64,000 nucleotides of DNA from Planoprotostelium fungivorum (lineage: Eukaryota > Evosea > Variosea > Cavosteliida > Cavosteliaceae). The position numbers and the translations under genes were made by a program. The stretch lies in contig MDYQ01000068.1 of NCBI GenBank assembly GCA_003024175.1, forward strand, positions 49,577-113,576. The letters are read 5' to 3'. Below, in pieces: positions 13,201 through 28,200 of the stretch (positions are counted from its first letter, which is position 1; each line of letters starts with the position of its first letter). Below the pieces are notes generated by a model. That model made no database searches, was not told where the DNA came from, and saw only the letters and a program-made list of their open reading frames with translations.

Positions 13201-16200
13201 GGTCCTTTTGCTATGTACACTCTCATCTCTACTGATTCTATCACAGGAGAGCTAGTGTAAGATAATTGGGCTGTGACGATCAACAGAAGCACGGGATAGA
13301 ACGGACCGACTTACCAAACGAAGTGTACAGCTTTGAAAATTCAACGTCGCCTCTTATGATGGCAGAGAATTCGATGATGATCGATTCATCGAGAGGGATA
13401 ATTGGTATGGCTACCACTACAGCACCGTGTGAATCCAACATGATTTTACCGGAAGTAGTGTAGAGAGAGGTGGGGCTGACGTTGAGATAACTTTCCACGT
13501 GGTAGATCAAGCGTACATCGAAAGCGGATGCATTGCTGAGTGCAGCATGGGAGATGTCAGCACGGTAGTGAATGACATCTCCTCCTTGGCCAAAAGAACG
13601 AGAAGACTGAGATGATATCAGATTCAATTCATAGACAAAGACATGTGACTCACTGTGCAGTCCACGATCAGAGTGGGCTCTACAATATCGAATCCATAGC
13701 TCTCTTCGAAGAATATTCCGTGGGCAAAAGAGAAGGCTACGTCTACTTCCACGTGTGACATAGCGATAGAACTGCTGCTGTCATCCACATACAGTGCTAT
13801 CTCCACTCTGGCCTCGTTCTCTCGCACTGCAGATGTCGTGCTGTTGCTCATGTTGTCTCTCGGTGACGACTGTATGCCGTCAAAGTCATAGACGATGGTG
13901 GTAGTGGGTCCAGTCGTGGGCGTGACAGAAGCGTTGCTGCCAGTGGCAAGACTGTGAGAGTACAAGTGGTTGCCCATGTACAAGCGAGTAGTGTCCACGC
14001 CAAAGTGAGCGCCAAAGGTGCTGAGAGAGATGTTGACCTTCAACTCTGATGTACTTCCATATGGCAGCTGCAGATAGACGATCAACGTCACGCGTTCACC
14101 GACAGACAGCACGGAGGACGTGTTCGTGTGGATGTTGGAGATGATCTGTGAGCTGGCCACGGGAGATGGTGTGTTTACGCTCAGAATATAATCAGGCAGG
14201 AGGTACAGTCTGGCGTATTGCACGTTCGGTGCACTGAAGAAGTAGAGGCTCAAGGGGTGATCGATCGTGCTGTTCATCGGAGCAAAGTCCCACAGTCTGG
14301 TTGTGTATGACGCGTCAGCCGTGCTGTCTGGAAGGTGACCAAAATATAAGGTGATCGAGTTGTTATGGATGTCCTCTGTGAGATAGGAGCCGGTGTCGAT
14401 GGAGGTTATGTTCCAATTGGGAGTACCAATGATGATTGATACGTGATAAGGTGATGAAGTGGCAGAGAAGAAAGGTTCGACCTGCAGGCTGACGTGGAAG
14501 ACATCACCACCTTGTCCTAAGAAACCATCCATGAAGGCAGATAAGATCAAATCAGGCTCTTGAAGTGTCCAAGTGTGGTCGTACGTCGAAACAATACCGT
14601 CATCTTCGGTCAAGGTCGTTGTGAGGCTGACAGTCTGTCCTATGTAGTTCCTCTCCACATCAGGTGCGTACAGATTGAGCTCAACGATCATCTTTCCATC
14701 TTGCTTCGTTCCATTGCCGATGATGTAGCCAGGCGCTGACATCACTCGGTCAAACGCTCCTTGTATCTCGTCTGCCAGCCCATCGCCATCGATGTCGATC
14801 ACGTCCAGCAAGCTCTTGTCTCTCAGTCCAGTCGAGTTGCTGTGTGAGCCGATGCTGACACTAGCGTTGATGACTTGCAAGGCACCTGTGCCTGACAAGA
14901 GAGTAGAGAGGAAGAGAGAGGAAGTAGAGCCAAAGGGTAGATCGATGACGTGAAGGAGAGTGATGACTTGTCCTATGGTCAAGTAGTCGCTACTATGGCC
15001 TACAATATCCGTGGTGAAGGTGGTAGTGTAAGAGACTGAGGGAGTGATGACCTCTGTGGTAATGACTTCTTCAATGCTCCTAGCGGTAGTGGTGGGGCCG
15101 GACTGGTAGTGCAGCGTGATCGGATTATAGACAACTCTGTTGTATGGGACAAAGTCGTACAGCTTGGCATCAAATGTGATGGTAGTGTTGGTAGACAGGA
15201 CCAATCTTGGTATGAGGATGCTGATCGACTGGTCTCCCACTACTTCTCCAGATAGTACAGTGTAGAGGGGAGAGTCACAGATGATCGAGCCTGGCACAGC
15301 AACGAAGCCGGGAAGGAGAGGCACTTCCAGTCTGGTCTCCATGGCATCAGCAGTGGATTGAGGCAAGTGAGAGATGACAGAGGTGAACTGAATGACGTCT
15401 CCTCCCTGACCGTTAGATGTGTTGGATGCCACGGTGAAGGTGAGGGAAGGCTCAGTGATAGTCCAAGAGAGCTTGGGGACGGTGATGATGGAAGCAGGTC
15501 CAGAGAAGGTGGTCGTCAAGCTGGTCTCCACTTCCCTCGAGTCAACGTGGATATAGAAGATGAGCGTGATCTCGATCTGTGTTCCGGCCAAACTGCGGTC
15601 TCCTCCAATGGATGTGTTGTCGGACGACATGATAGTGCCCAGCTCAAAGTGAACGATATCAGCTGATCCATCTTCGTTCATATCGACCAGTGATGTTGCG
15701 TTCGAGCCAGTAGCCAGCAGTGATGAGTTGACGTCGCTGCCCATAGTGATGATAGATGATACCACAGAGACGGGTACAGAGGGAAGGAAGGCATAAGTGA
15801 CGTTGAGAGCATCAGTTGATCCAATGGGCAGTAAAACAGTGGTAATAATAGTGATCAACTCTCCCACGCTGATGGACGTGCAAGATGCGCCGTGAACATC
15901 GCCAGAGAAGGAAATAGTTGCCGTTGTGATCTGAAAAGATATCACTGAATGAAGTGGAATAGAATTCTCACGTTTGGTGTGGTCACATCGGAAGAGAGGA
16001 TGATCGCCGGATACGTCTTCGCGTAGACGTCGGGTGAGCTGGTGTATGTGATTGATCCTCTGTTGCTGATGATCGCATTCATCTCTGAGAATTCGAACAG
16101 GGTGGCGTTGTACGTCAAAGTCAAAGTCGATGCGATGGGCAGTTCATATACCGTGAGATTGATTGCAGTAGTAGAGGGTATGACTAGGGTAGAGCCACCG

Positions 16201-19200
16201 GTGACTACAGCTGATCCGGGCACAAGGATCCAACCAGGTGCGAGAGGATAGCTGAAGTGTATACCAAAGGCAGAGGATGTTGATTCAGCTGTATGGGATA
16301 TTGCCACAGTGAAGACTACGTTCGTATCACCCTGACCGGAGGTAGGTGAGTTGCTCTGTGTGGCTGCAAGGGTAGGCCAAACGATGATCCAGCTGTGTTC
16401 TGAATCTCCAATATGACCGGTCGAGCTTTTCACAGACGCGTGATAGCTGATCAAGCTTCCTACAGCATTCTCAGGTATATCCGGTAGGTATACCAGGGTA
16501 GTGACAGTCACTCTTCTTGTGTATGCATCTCCCGCAGATGTCATCAGCTTGTCCAGTGTGATGTTCACCGTGTCGTTGTACGTGTTGCTCGCTGCGCTTG
16601 ATAACACGCCTGACATGCCCTCAGTCAGAAGAGATGAGTTGATGTTACTGCCAAAGCTGACTGTCGAGCTGATGATCTCAAACACTGCACTGCCTGCCAC
16701 GTTCTGGAAGGACAAAGAGACGCTGACTCCTGCTGCTTGTCCAATGGGCATCGTGAGGTAGTGAGACAGCGTGAGCACTTCTCCAATTGATACTGTAGAT
16801 GGATTGTATCCGTGACCGCTCGATCTGTAATCTGCAGTAAATTGGCCGTCCAGCGTGGAGACGAAGAGAGTCGTCGTGTTGATGTACTCTCTCGATAGAC
16901 TGTTGTGTCCTCCAAGGTAAACGATTGTAGCTGTCGTAGGGCAAGTGCTGTTGTCCGGTGCAAATGTGTACAGTGTTGTGGTGTAATCTATGGTGAGACG
17001 TTGACCCAGAGCTAAGAGAGGTCCAGCGATGGTCACAGAAGAGCTGCCCATATTGTTTCCCTCTACCACTCTGAAGCCAGCCTCACTCAGCTGGACTGAC
17101 CCAGGGACCAGGACAAAGTAAGGAAGCAGCGGCACTGTGATGATCATCTCGCAGGCTGGTGAGTCGCTGATGGCCGTGTGGAAGAGAGTGATGGTGTGAT
17201 TGACTGTGTCTCCTCCTTGTACACCCATGTATGGTGTAGTGGATGAGATGCTGGTGATCTGTGGCTCTGTGATGGTCCATGAGAGCTCAGATAAAGTGAT
17301 GACTGATGCAGGTCCAGTAATGCTTGTTGCCAGACTTATGATAGCTCCTCTGACGTTACCGGCTGCATCGTTGATGAAGAATACTGTAGTGATCTGTATC
17401 TGTCTCCCTTCAACACTGCCTCCTATCGTTGTGACGTCCGATGATAAGACTGTGCCCAAGTTGTAGTTGATCACATCCGCTAGCCCATCGTTGTTTGTGT
17501 CTACCAGTGATGATGCGTTCGAGCCAGTGGGCAGGAGAGATGAGTTGACGTTGCTGCCCATAGTGATGAATGAAGAGACCACAGAGACAGGCACAGAGGA
17601 GAGGAAGACATAAGTGATGTTGAGATCAGTGGAGCCGATGGGCAGAGCGATGAGAGTGTCGACAGTGATGAGCTCTCCCACACTGATCAAAGAAGATGAT
17701 GCACCGTGGACATCACCAGAGAACGAGTTCGATGCACTGGTGACCTGCTGACATCAATTTCACGATTCAAATTGATTCTATCTCACGTTGGGTGTTATGA
17801 CATTGGAGGAAGTCAACAGAGAGGGATAAATTCTAGCAAAGTCATCCGGTGAGCTGGCGTAAGTGATCGATCCTCTGTTACTGATGATCGCATTCATCTG
17901 TGAGAATTCGTACAGTGTGGCATGGTACGTCAGCGTCAGCGTGGACGTGTTGGCCAGCTCGGTGAACCTGATGTACAGTCCAGAAGCGGAGGGTAGAAAT
18001 GATGCTGTGCCACTAGGTGCGGTGATGGCTACTGACCCAGGTACAAATGTCCACTGAGGAAACAGAGGGAAGCTGAAGAGTAGACCGTAAGCAGTGGCAG
18101 TTGATGATGCTGTATGCGATACGACCACTGTGAATGTGACATCGGTATCTCCTCGACCCCAAGTGGGTGTATTACTCTGCGTGGCTACGAGAGATGGTTC
18201 CACGATAGTCCAAGAGATAGCTGGCATGGTAATGTCTGATGCGGGTCCAGCGAAGGTGGTCGTGAGGTTGATCAGCACATCTTGTATGTTGGTGATGGTA
18301 TCGTTGACGTAAAATTTAGTGATGATCTGTATGTATCTACCCAATAGACTTGAGTCTCCTCCAATGGGTGTGAAGTGTGATGACATGATTGTACCCAATT
18401 CAAAATGAATGGCATTCGCATCTCCATCGTGATTGGTGTCCATCAGTGATGATGGCACTTGAGAACCAATGATCACCCGTGATGAATTCGTGTGGGTTCC
18501 CATGTTGACTGCAGTGTTGACGATGGTAATGGGTACAGAAGGGAGGAATGCATAAGTGAGATTGAGAGCATCAGTTGATCCAATGGGTAGAGTGATGAGA
18601 GTGCTCAGTGTGATCAACTCTCCCACACTGATGAACGAAGAGTCACCATGCACGTCGCCAGAGAAGGTGGTCACTGCCGTCGTGATCTATTCATCGTGTA
18701 AGTAGAGGCTTCTGAACTACATCTTCTCACATTTGGAGTGGTGATGTTGGATGAAGGACTCAAAACCGGATAGACGCGAGAGAAGCTGTTGGATGAGCTT
18801 GTGTAGGAGATGGATCCAGTGTTACTGATGACTCTGTTCATGGAAGAATATTCATACAATGTGGCGTTGTATGAGACTGTGATAGATTCCAGAGAGCTCA
18901 GAACAGGAACTATCAAGTGGAGCCCAGAAACAGAAGGTACAATCGTTGCGCCGCCCGTAATGATCACAGAGCCAGGTATCAAGATCCAATGAGGTGCAAG
19001 CGGGAAGTTGATGTGGACTCCAAAAGCGCTTGCTGTTGATCTAGCCTGATGAGATACCGCCACTGAGAAAGCAACATTTGCGTCGCCCTGACCAAAGTTG
19101 GGTGTGCTGCTCTGAGTGACGGCAAGGACAGGCTCTGTAATGGTCCATGAGAGGACAGGCAGGGTGACGGCTGATGCAGGTCCGGTGATGCTTGTAGTTA

Positions 19201-22200
19201 GGGTGGTACTGACCCCTGCCTTGTTTGTCGCCGTATCATTGACGAAGAAGAGAGTGGTGATCTGAATCTGTCGTCCGGGTAGAGAAGAGTTTCCTCCAAT
19301 GAATGTGTTGTCTGAGGACAAGATAGCGCCGAACTTATAGAGGATGAAGTCAGCAGATCCATCGTTGTTCGTGTCCAGCAGTGATGACGAATTCGAGCCA
19401 GTGGACAGTAATGATGAGTTGGTATGAGTTCCCGTGGTGACCACAGTGGAGACCACAGTGATAGGTAAAGGAAGGAAGGAGTAAGTGACATTGAGAGCAT
19501 TGGTCGATCCAATGGGTAGAGTGATCAGAGTGGTAAGTGTCATCAACTCTCCGACGTTGATGAATGAAGAGACGCCATGCACATCACCAGAAAATGTGGT
19601 TGTTGCTATAGTGATCTGAAATACAAATAAGAATGAATGTGGAATCGTTGCCTCTCACATTTGGCGTGGTGATAGAAGTTGAAGGGCTCAGAACTGGATA
19701 GATACGAGAGTGGCTATTTGGTGAACTTGTATACTGAATCATTCCAGTATTACGGATAACTTGGCTCATGGGAGAGTATTCATACAATGTGGCATTGTAC
19801 GTGATCGTGATCGACGCTGCTGTATCCAAGGATGCAATTCTGAGGTCAATTCCATGAGCTGAGAGAGTGACCAGCGTGGAGTTATCAGTGATGACCAAAG
19901 ATTCAGGTACCAAGATCCACTTGGGTACAAGTGGGAACTTGATGTGAATACCATACGCGCTGGCTGTCGATGCGCCCGCGTGCGATAAGAGAACCGAGAA
20001 GGCGACGTTGGTATCTCCTTCACCAAAGGTGGGGGAGCTACTATATACTACAACCAGAGCTGGCTCAGTGATGGTCCATGATATGACGGGTAGAGTGATT
20101 GCAGTCGCTGGTCCAGTGATGCTTGTCGTCAGACTTGTACTGACTCCCCTCACATTTGCAGCTGTATCGTTGACGAAGAACACTGTAGTGATCTGTAGCT
20201 GTCTGCCCACAAGGCTGCCTCCTATCGTTGTGTTGTCTGATGACATCACAGTGCCCAGTCTGTACTTGATCATATCGGTCAGTCCGTCGTTGTTTGTATC
20301 GACTAATGCCGATGCGTTTGATCCAGTAGGCAGAAGAGAAGAGTTGACCTTGCTTCCCAATGTGATGAATGATGAGAACACGGCAACAGGTACAGACGGA
20401 GAGAAAGTGTAGCTGACGTTAAGAGATGTTGATCCGATGGGCAAGACGACAGTAGTGGTGAGAGTGATCAGTTCACCAACGCTGATCAGCGAGGAAGATG
20501 GTCCATGTACATCACCAGAGAATGTGTTAGACGCTGTGGTGATCTGCACGAAAATGAGATACAAACTGAAGATGATGTTCTCACGTTTGGCGTGGTGATC
20601 GATGTGGAGGAGCTGAGTGAGGGGTATGCTCTTCCATAGCTGTTGGGTGAGCTGCTGTATGTGACTGATCCAGTGTTGCTGATCACTCTGTTCATAGCAG
20701 TGTACTCGTACAGTGTTGCATTGTACGTGACTGTCATGGTAGACGAGTTGCTCAAAACACCCGCTGTGATGAAGAGTCCAGTTGATGATGGTGTCACAGA
20801 TGCTGAAGTGCCAGCAATGACCACAGAGCCAGGGACTAAGATCCACTGAGGTGCCAAAGGGAAGTTGATGTGCATTCCATATGCGGACGAAGTAGAAGCC
20901 GCAGCATGAGATAAGACTACAGTGAAGGCAACGTTCGTGTTTCCTTGACCAAAGGTGGGTGTGCTGTTCTGCGCGACGACGAGAGTCGGCTCAGTGATGG
21001 TCCATGAGAGCACAGGCAGAGTCACAGCTGATGCAGGTCCAGTAATGCCAGTCGTTAAATTCAGACTAAGCCCCTTAATGTTTGTGGCCGTATCATTGAC
21101 GTAGAACGCTGTAGTGATCTGTATCTGTCTGCCCACAAGACTGCCTCCTATGGATGTGACGTCGGATGACAAGACAGTTCCCAGGTTGTAGTTAATGACG
21201 TCAGCCAGCCCATCGTTGTTAGTGTCCACTAGTGATGATGCACTTGAGCCAGATGCGAGCAGAGAAGAGTTGACGTTGCTTCCCATTGTCACAGTGGATG
21301 ATACCACAGTCACGGGCACGGATGGCAGGAATCCATAGCTGACGTTGATAACGGAAGATCCGATGGGAAGGACAATCGTGGTCGTGAGAGTGATGAGTTC
21401 TCCTATGTTGATGGATGTGGAAGACACACCGTGGACATCACCAGAGAAGTTGTTATATGCCATAGTGATCTGTGATACATGTAAATATTCCTCATTCAAT
21501 TTCCAATCAAACTCACGTTGGGCGTAATCACAGACGAAGCACAGCCGAGAACAGGATAGTTCCTTCCATAGCTGTTAGGCGTACTTGTGTACTGTATCGT
21601 GCCACTGTTGCTGATCACTCTGTTCATAGGAGAGTACTCATACAGTGTGGCATTGTAGGTCAATGTAATTGATGAAGAGTTTGACAATCCTGTGCCCGTG
21701 ATCAATAGTGCAGAAGCTGAGGGTATGACAGAGGCTGAGCTGCCAGTGATGACCACAGATCCTGGTACTAAGATCCACTGAGGAGCCAGAGGGAAGTTGA
21801 TTCGGATGCCGTAAGCAGTGGCAGTTGATGTACTCTTGTGTGACAGAACCACTGAAAAAGCTACGTTCGTTGTACCTTGAGCAGTGGTGGGGGTATTACT
21901 CTGTGTGACTACGAGAGATGGCTCCGTGATCGTCCACGAAAGTACAGGCAAGCTGATAGCCAATGCTGGCCCAGTAAATGTGGTTGTCAATCTTGCAGCA
22001 GAACCTCCAGTGTTGGTCTGGGTATCGTTGATGTAGAAGAGAATGGTAATCTGAATCTGTCTACCGGACAGACCATTACTTCCTCCTATCGTTGTGACAT
22101 CTGATGACATCAATGTTCCAAGGTTGAAGTTGATGACATCAGCCATTCCGTCGCTGTTCAGATCGACCAGTGAAGATGCGTTCGATCCGGTGACCAAGAG

Positions 22201-25200
22201 CGTTGAATTGGTGTTGGTACCCATGGTGACTGTGGATGAGACTAAAGCGACGGGTACAGAAGGGAGGAAGGCGTAGGTCAAGTTGAGTCCAGTAGTCGAA
22301 CCAACGGGTAGAGTGATGAGAGTGCTCAGTGTCATCAATTCTCCCACACTGATGGTCGAAGAGGATATACCGTGTACGTCACCAGAGAAGGTAGTGACTG
22401 CCGTAGTGATCTATTGGTCGTATCAGCATAGACTGTGATGATAGGAACTCACGTTGGGAGTTAGAATAGCTGATGAGGGGGTCAGCAGTGGATATGGTCT
22501 GGAATAATTGTTGGGTGAACTCGTATACAAGACGGATCCAGTGTTGCTGATGATGTTGTTCATGGGAGAGTACTCATACAGTGTGGCATTGTACGTGACT
22601 GTGATAGCAGCAACAGTGCTCAAGCTACTCGCCGTGAGGAATAGTCCAGAAGCAGAGGGTATGACAGAGGCTGAGCTGCCAGTGATGACTACAGATCCTG
22701 GTACCAAAGTCCACTGAGGTGCCAGAGGGAAGTTGATGCGAACACCATAAGCTGTAGCTGTTGATGTGCCCTTGTGCGATAGGACCACAGTGAATGCAGT
22801 GTTGGTATTGCCCGGACCGAAAGTGGGTGTATTGCTCTGCGTGACAACCAGTGTTGGCTCAGTGATGGTCCACGAGAGTACGGGAAGAGTGATGGCGGAC
22901 GCAGAGCCAGAGAACGTAGTCGTCAACTTGGCAACAGTTCCGGCCGTATTGGCCATACTATTGTTGGGGTAGAAGAGGATGTTGATCTGTATCTGTCTAC
23001 CGGAGAGACCAGAGCTGCCTCCAATAGATGTGATATCTGATGACATGATATTACCAAGGTTAAAGTTGACGACATCAGCCAGCCCATCGTTATTTGTGTC
23101 TACCAGTGATGATGCGTTCGAGCCAGTAGCCAATAGCGAAGAGTTGACGTTGCTGCCCATCGTGACCGTAGAAGAGACCACAGAGACGGGTACAGTGGCG
23201 AGGAAGGCATAGCTGATGCTGAACGTGTCGGTAGAGCCAATGGGTAGAGTGATGAGAGTGCTCAGTGTTATAAGCTCTCCGACATTGATGAACGAAGAAG
23301 AGGCACCGTGTACATCACCAGAGAAGGTGGTCACTGCTGTTGTGATCTGTTGTTATCATCAATATCTAAAACATTTGCATTCCTTTCTCTCACATTTGGT
23401 GTCGTGATGGTGGAAGTGGGAGCCAAAGCTGGATAAGTGCGAGAATAGTTGTTCGGTGCGCTGGAATATAGGACTGTTCCACTATTGCTGATGACTTTGT
23501 TCATCGGAGAGTACTCATATAACGTAGCATTGTACGTGACCGTAATGGAAGCCAAATTGCCCAAACTACTCGCCGTGATGAACAGACTTGAAGGAGAAGG
23601 TACGATTGCGGCTGCGCCACCAGTAATGACCACAGATCCTGGTACCAAAGTCCACTGAGGTGTCAGAGGAAAGTTGATACGAACACCATAGGCTGTGGCT
23701 GTCGACATGCCTCTGTGTGATAGAGTCACAGTGAAGGCGACGTTGGTGTCTCCTTGACCAGACGTAGGTGTGCTGCTCTGAGTGACAGTGAGAGAGGGCT
23801 CAGTGATAGTCCACGAGAGGACAGGCATGGTGATCGCCGATGCTGAACCGGAGAATGTGGTGGTGAGCTTAGCATTCACTCCGGCCAAATTGGCGGCAGT
23901 GTCGTTGACGTAAAAGAGAGTTGTGATCAAGACTTGTCTGCCAGAGAGACCAGAGCTTCCTCCTATCGTTGTGACATCGGATGATAAGACTGTGCCCAGG
24001 TTGTAGTTGATGATATCAGCTGATCCATCGTTGTTTGTGTCGATCAGTGTCGATGCGTTGGAGCCAGTGATCAACATAGATGAGTTGATGTTCTCCCCTA
24101 AGATGATACTGGATGATACGATTCTGACGGGAACTGAGGTGAGGAAGGCAAAACTGACGTTGTAACCGGTGGTCGAGCCGATGGGTAGAGTGATGAGTGT
24201 GCTCAGTGTCATCAGCTCTCCCACACTGATGGAAGCGGAAGAGACACCGTGTACATCGCCAGAGAAGGTGGTCACTGCTGTTGTGATCTGAAAATTGATC
24301 AATATTCAAGCAATTCAAAGTGCATCTCACGTTGGGTGTCGTAATTATGGAGGAAGGGGTCAAGGCGGGATACGTTCTTGCATTGTTGTTCGGTGAACTC
24401 GTGTATAAGATTGTTCCAGTGTTGCTGATGACCTTGTTCATGGGAGAGTACTCATACAGTGTAGCGTTATAAGTCACTGTGATCGAGGAGGAAGTGCTAA
24501 GACTGACTGCGGTAAGGTATAGTCCAGAAGCAGAAGGTATGACAGAGGCTGAGCTACCAGTGATGACCACAGATCCAGCGACGAGTGTCCACTGAGGTGC
24601 CAGAGGGAAGTTGATGCGAATGCCGTAAGCTGTGGCTGTTGATGTGCCCTTGTGTGATAGGACCACAGTGAAGGCGACGTTGGTGTCTCCTTGACCGAAC
24701 GTAGGTGTGCTGCTCTGCGCTACGGTGAGGACTGGTTCCGTAATGGTCCAAGAGATGACGGGCATAGTAATTACAGTCGCAGGTCCAGTGATGCTTGTCG
24801 TCAGACTTGTACTGATACCCTTCACATTCGTTGCCGTATCGTTGATGTAAAAGAGGGTCGTGATCTGTATCTGTCTGCCCACAAGGCTGCCTCCTATCGT
24901 CGTAACATCGGATGATAAGACAGTGCCCAGGTTGTAGTTGATGATATCAGCCAATCCATCGTTGTTCGTGTCGATCAGTGATGATGCGTTTGATCCAGAA
25001 GAGAGCAGGGATGAGTTGACATTGCTACCAAGGGAAATGGCCGATGATACAACAGTGACGGGGACAGATGGGAGGAAAGAGTAGGCTACATTGAGAGCAC
25101 TGGTCGATCCGATAGGAAGGACAATGGTAGTGGTGAGAGTGATGAGCTCTCCTACATTGATGGATGTAGAAGATGCACCATGGACATCACCGGAGAAAGT

Positions 25201-28200
25201 ATTCGAAGCCGTTGTGATCTGATGTAGTTAAATACAGAGTTCATTCAATGTGTCTCACGTTGGGTGTGATGATGTTGGAGGATGGAGTCAATGTAGGATA
25301 AGTTCTAAAATAGCTGGTAGGTGAACTCGTGTATGTGATCGTTCCACCGTTGCTGATCACTTTGTTCATTGTTGAATATTCGTACAGTATGGCATTGTAC
25401 GTGATTGTGATCGAGGACGTGTTGGTCAGTTCAGAGGCTGTGATGTACAGTCCAGAAACAGTAGGCGTCACGGAGGCTGAGCTGCCAGAGATGACTGCTG
25501 ATCCAGGAACTAACGTCCACTGAGGTGCCAGAGGAAAGCTGATCTGCAGGCCATAAGCAGAGGCTGTAGAGGTGGCAGCGTGCGACAAGATCATTGTGAA
25601 AGCGACGTTGGCATCTCCTTGTCCTGTGATGGGTGTGTTGCTCTGCGTAGCCACAAGAGTTGGCTCTACGATGGTCCAGCTCTGTGACAGTGTTCCGATA
25701 ATTCCAGTCGAACTCTTGGCGATGGCACTGTATGTGATGATGTTCTTCTTGACATTCGATGCCACGTCGGGAAGGTAGATCGATGTTGTGACTGTAATTC
25801 TCCTTGTGGATGCATCTCCGATGGAAGCCATGAGCTTGCCGAGAGAGAAGGTGATCGTGTCATAGATTCCATTGTTGGCCGCACTGGACAATGTAGCCGA
25901 GTCACCCTCGATGAGAAGTGATGAGTTAATATTGCTGCCGAAGCTGACTGTCGAGCTCATGATCTGAAACACTGCACTGCCCGCTACGTTCTGTAGGGAT
26001 AAGGACATACTGGCTCCTGTGGCTTGACCAATGGGCATCGTGAGGTAATGAGAGATGGTGAGCACTTCTCCGATTGATAGCACTGATGGATTGACACCGT
26101 GTACAGTCGAATTGTAGCCTGCAGACAACTGACCGTCTAGTGATGTAACGGACAGTGTCGAAGTGTTGGTGTAATTCCTCGCCCAAGGGGTGGGTGCACT
26201 AAAGTAGAGGACATTGGCCGTAGTAGAAGATACACTCTTGTCTGCTATGTATGTGTACATCGTCGTAGTGTACTGTACTGTCACGTTGACACCTTGCTGC
26301 AGCAGTGGTCCACTGATCAGCACAGATGTGTCGCCGCTGCTGTTGCCTTGTACCACTGTGAACCCACTGTTGCTCACTTGCATCGTGCCAGCTACTAGAA
26401 TGAAGCTGGGAAGCAATGGGATAGTGATATTGAGTTCATAAGCTGGCGAGTTGCTGATGGCTGAGTGATAGAGAGTGATGGTGTGATTGACTGTGTCTCC
26501 TCCTTGCACATTGGTGGAAGGTGTTGTAGTCACTACCATTCCGATGTCTGGCTCCACGACTGGCCACATTGACGTGACCATATTGAGAGCAGTGCTACCA
26601 CTGTAGATGGTAGTCGTCAAGCTGAAGATCTTTCCTCTGACGTTGGTCGGTATGTTGGGCAACACCGAGGTGATCTGAAGGGCGATGCGTCTGTCGGTGG
26701 TGTTCCACAGTGAGAAGCTTCCAGCAGAGATGACGGTCATGTTGGAAGTCAATACGGTCCCCAGGAACAATCTCGATTGATCAGAGAATCCATCTGCATT
26801 AGTGTCGACGAGATCTCCCATCGTCCCGGACGTCGTGTTGGTCGAATTGACGTATGGACCGAACACGATGGTCTGGTCTAACAGCTGAGAGAGTTCAGAT
26901 GGTGGAGATAGAGTGAGACGGTGTCACCTGCACGGTAGCTGTTCCAGTGAAGGACGTGACGATGACGAAATTGTTCATGGTACCGATGGGATTCATGATG
27001 ACCGTGTAACTCATCAGATTCTCACCCACGGTAAGAGAAGTGGGAGCAGATCCTTTGATCGTGCCCGTGTAGTTGGCTGAAGCGACTGGTATGATGGTCT
27101 GAAGGGTAGAAGCTCCCGTCGTTGTGTATGAGCGTGAGGGCAGACCGGGAACACTAGTGTAGTACAGGTTCGCCGTTGTCGTCACGGTGGAGTTCAGCGT
27201 GATGTATTGATACAGCTGAGCCGTAAGATTGATCTGCGGCACAATGAGCTTTCTGTGTGTTCAAATGGGAGGAACTCACTTGTACGATGGTGTTGAGAGG
27301 TAATTGGGAGAGGTTGATAAGAGGTACAGAATCTCCGTTGCTATTTCCCGTGACGATCGTGGCTCCGCTGTAATTGGTCGAAACTGAACCAGTGACCAGA
27401 GAGTAACCAGACAGTGTCGTATTGATGAAAAGGTTAAAAGCGTCCGCGTTCGATGTTGCGGTGTGTCCCACATAGAAGATGAACTGGATGATGTCCGTTC
27501 CTTGTCCAGAACTGGGTGTGTTGCTAGAAGTGATGTAGAGGGTAGGCTCTATGATAGTCCACGTGTTGATAGCGTATCTGGGTGTGCCTCCCACTGACTG
27601 ATACATCGTCGAGTTCAGCCATGATACTGTTCCTCTCCTACGAAAACTATCAGACTTCGTCGATCTTGAATAAATATAGACAGACGTCTCACTTGTTCAA
27701 TGCTTGAGGTGTAATTCTACCCGAAAATGTCAGAGAGAAAGTGCCACCACCGTTGTTGATCCCGGTGTTGTACGAGTACACGTCTCCCATAGAGAACACA
27801 ACCACATCATTGTAGCCATATGCGTTCAGCTGTGACAGACTGGCTGCTGACCCCACTGCCATACTCGAGTTCAAGCTGCTGGCCATGCTTGTCATGTTTG
27901 TGCTGACGATCTGCATGATGGCAGTGGTAGAGCTGAAGAAAGAAAAGCTGAGAGCGAGAGAAGGCACTCGACTGCTGGGCACAGTGACAGTCACCGTGAC
28001 GTTGATGACATCACCGATACGTACAAGACTACCTCCGAGAGGTGTAGCCGTAGTGATCGTGAAGGTGGGTGTGTTGATTGTCACCGTAGTACTAATCTGC
28101 GCTTTGTAATTCCTCCACACCTGACACCGTAATTATTGAAATTGTTCAACACGTGAACCTTACCGAAACACCATTGATGGATGTACTGTTCCAGCTAAGA

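Noticed and set aside
15358-15666. Open frames antisense to the giant gene's repeat exons (several of 60-134 codons)
   Set aside because: They recur at the same place in each repeat, as expected from antisense of repeated coding sequence.
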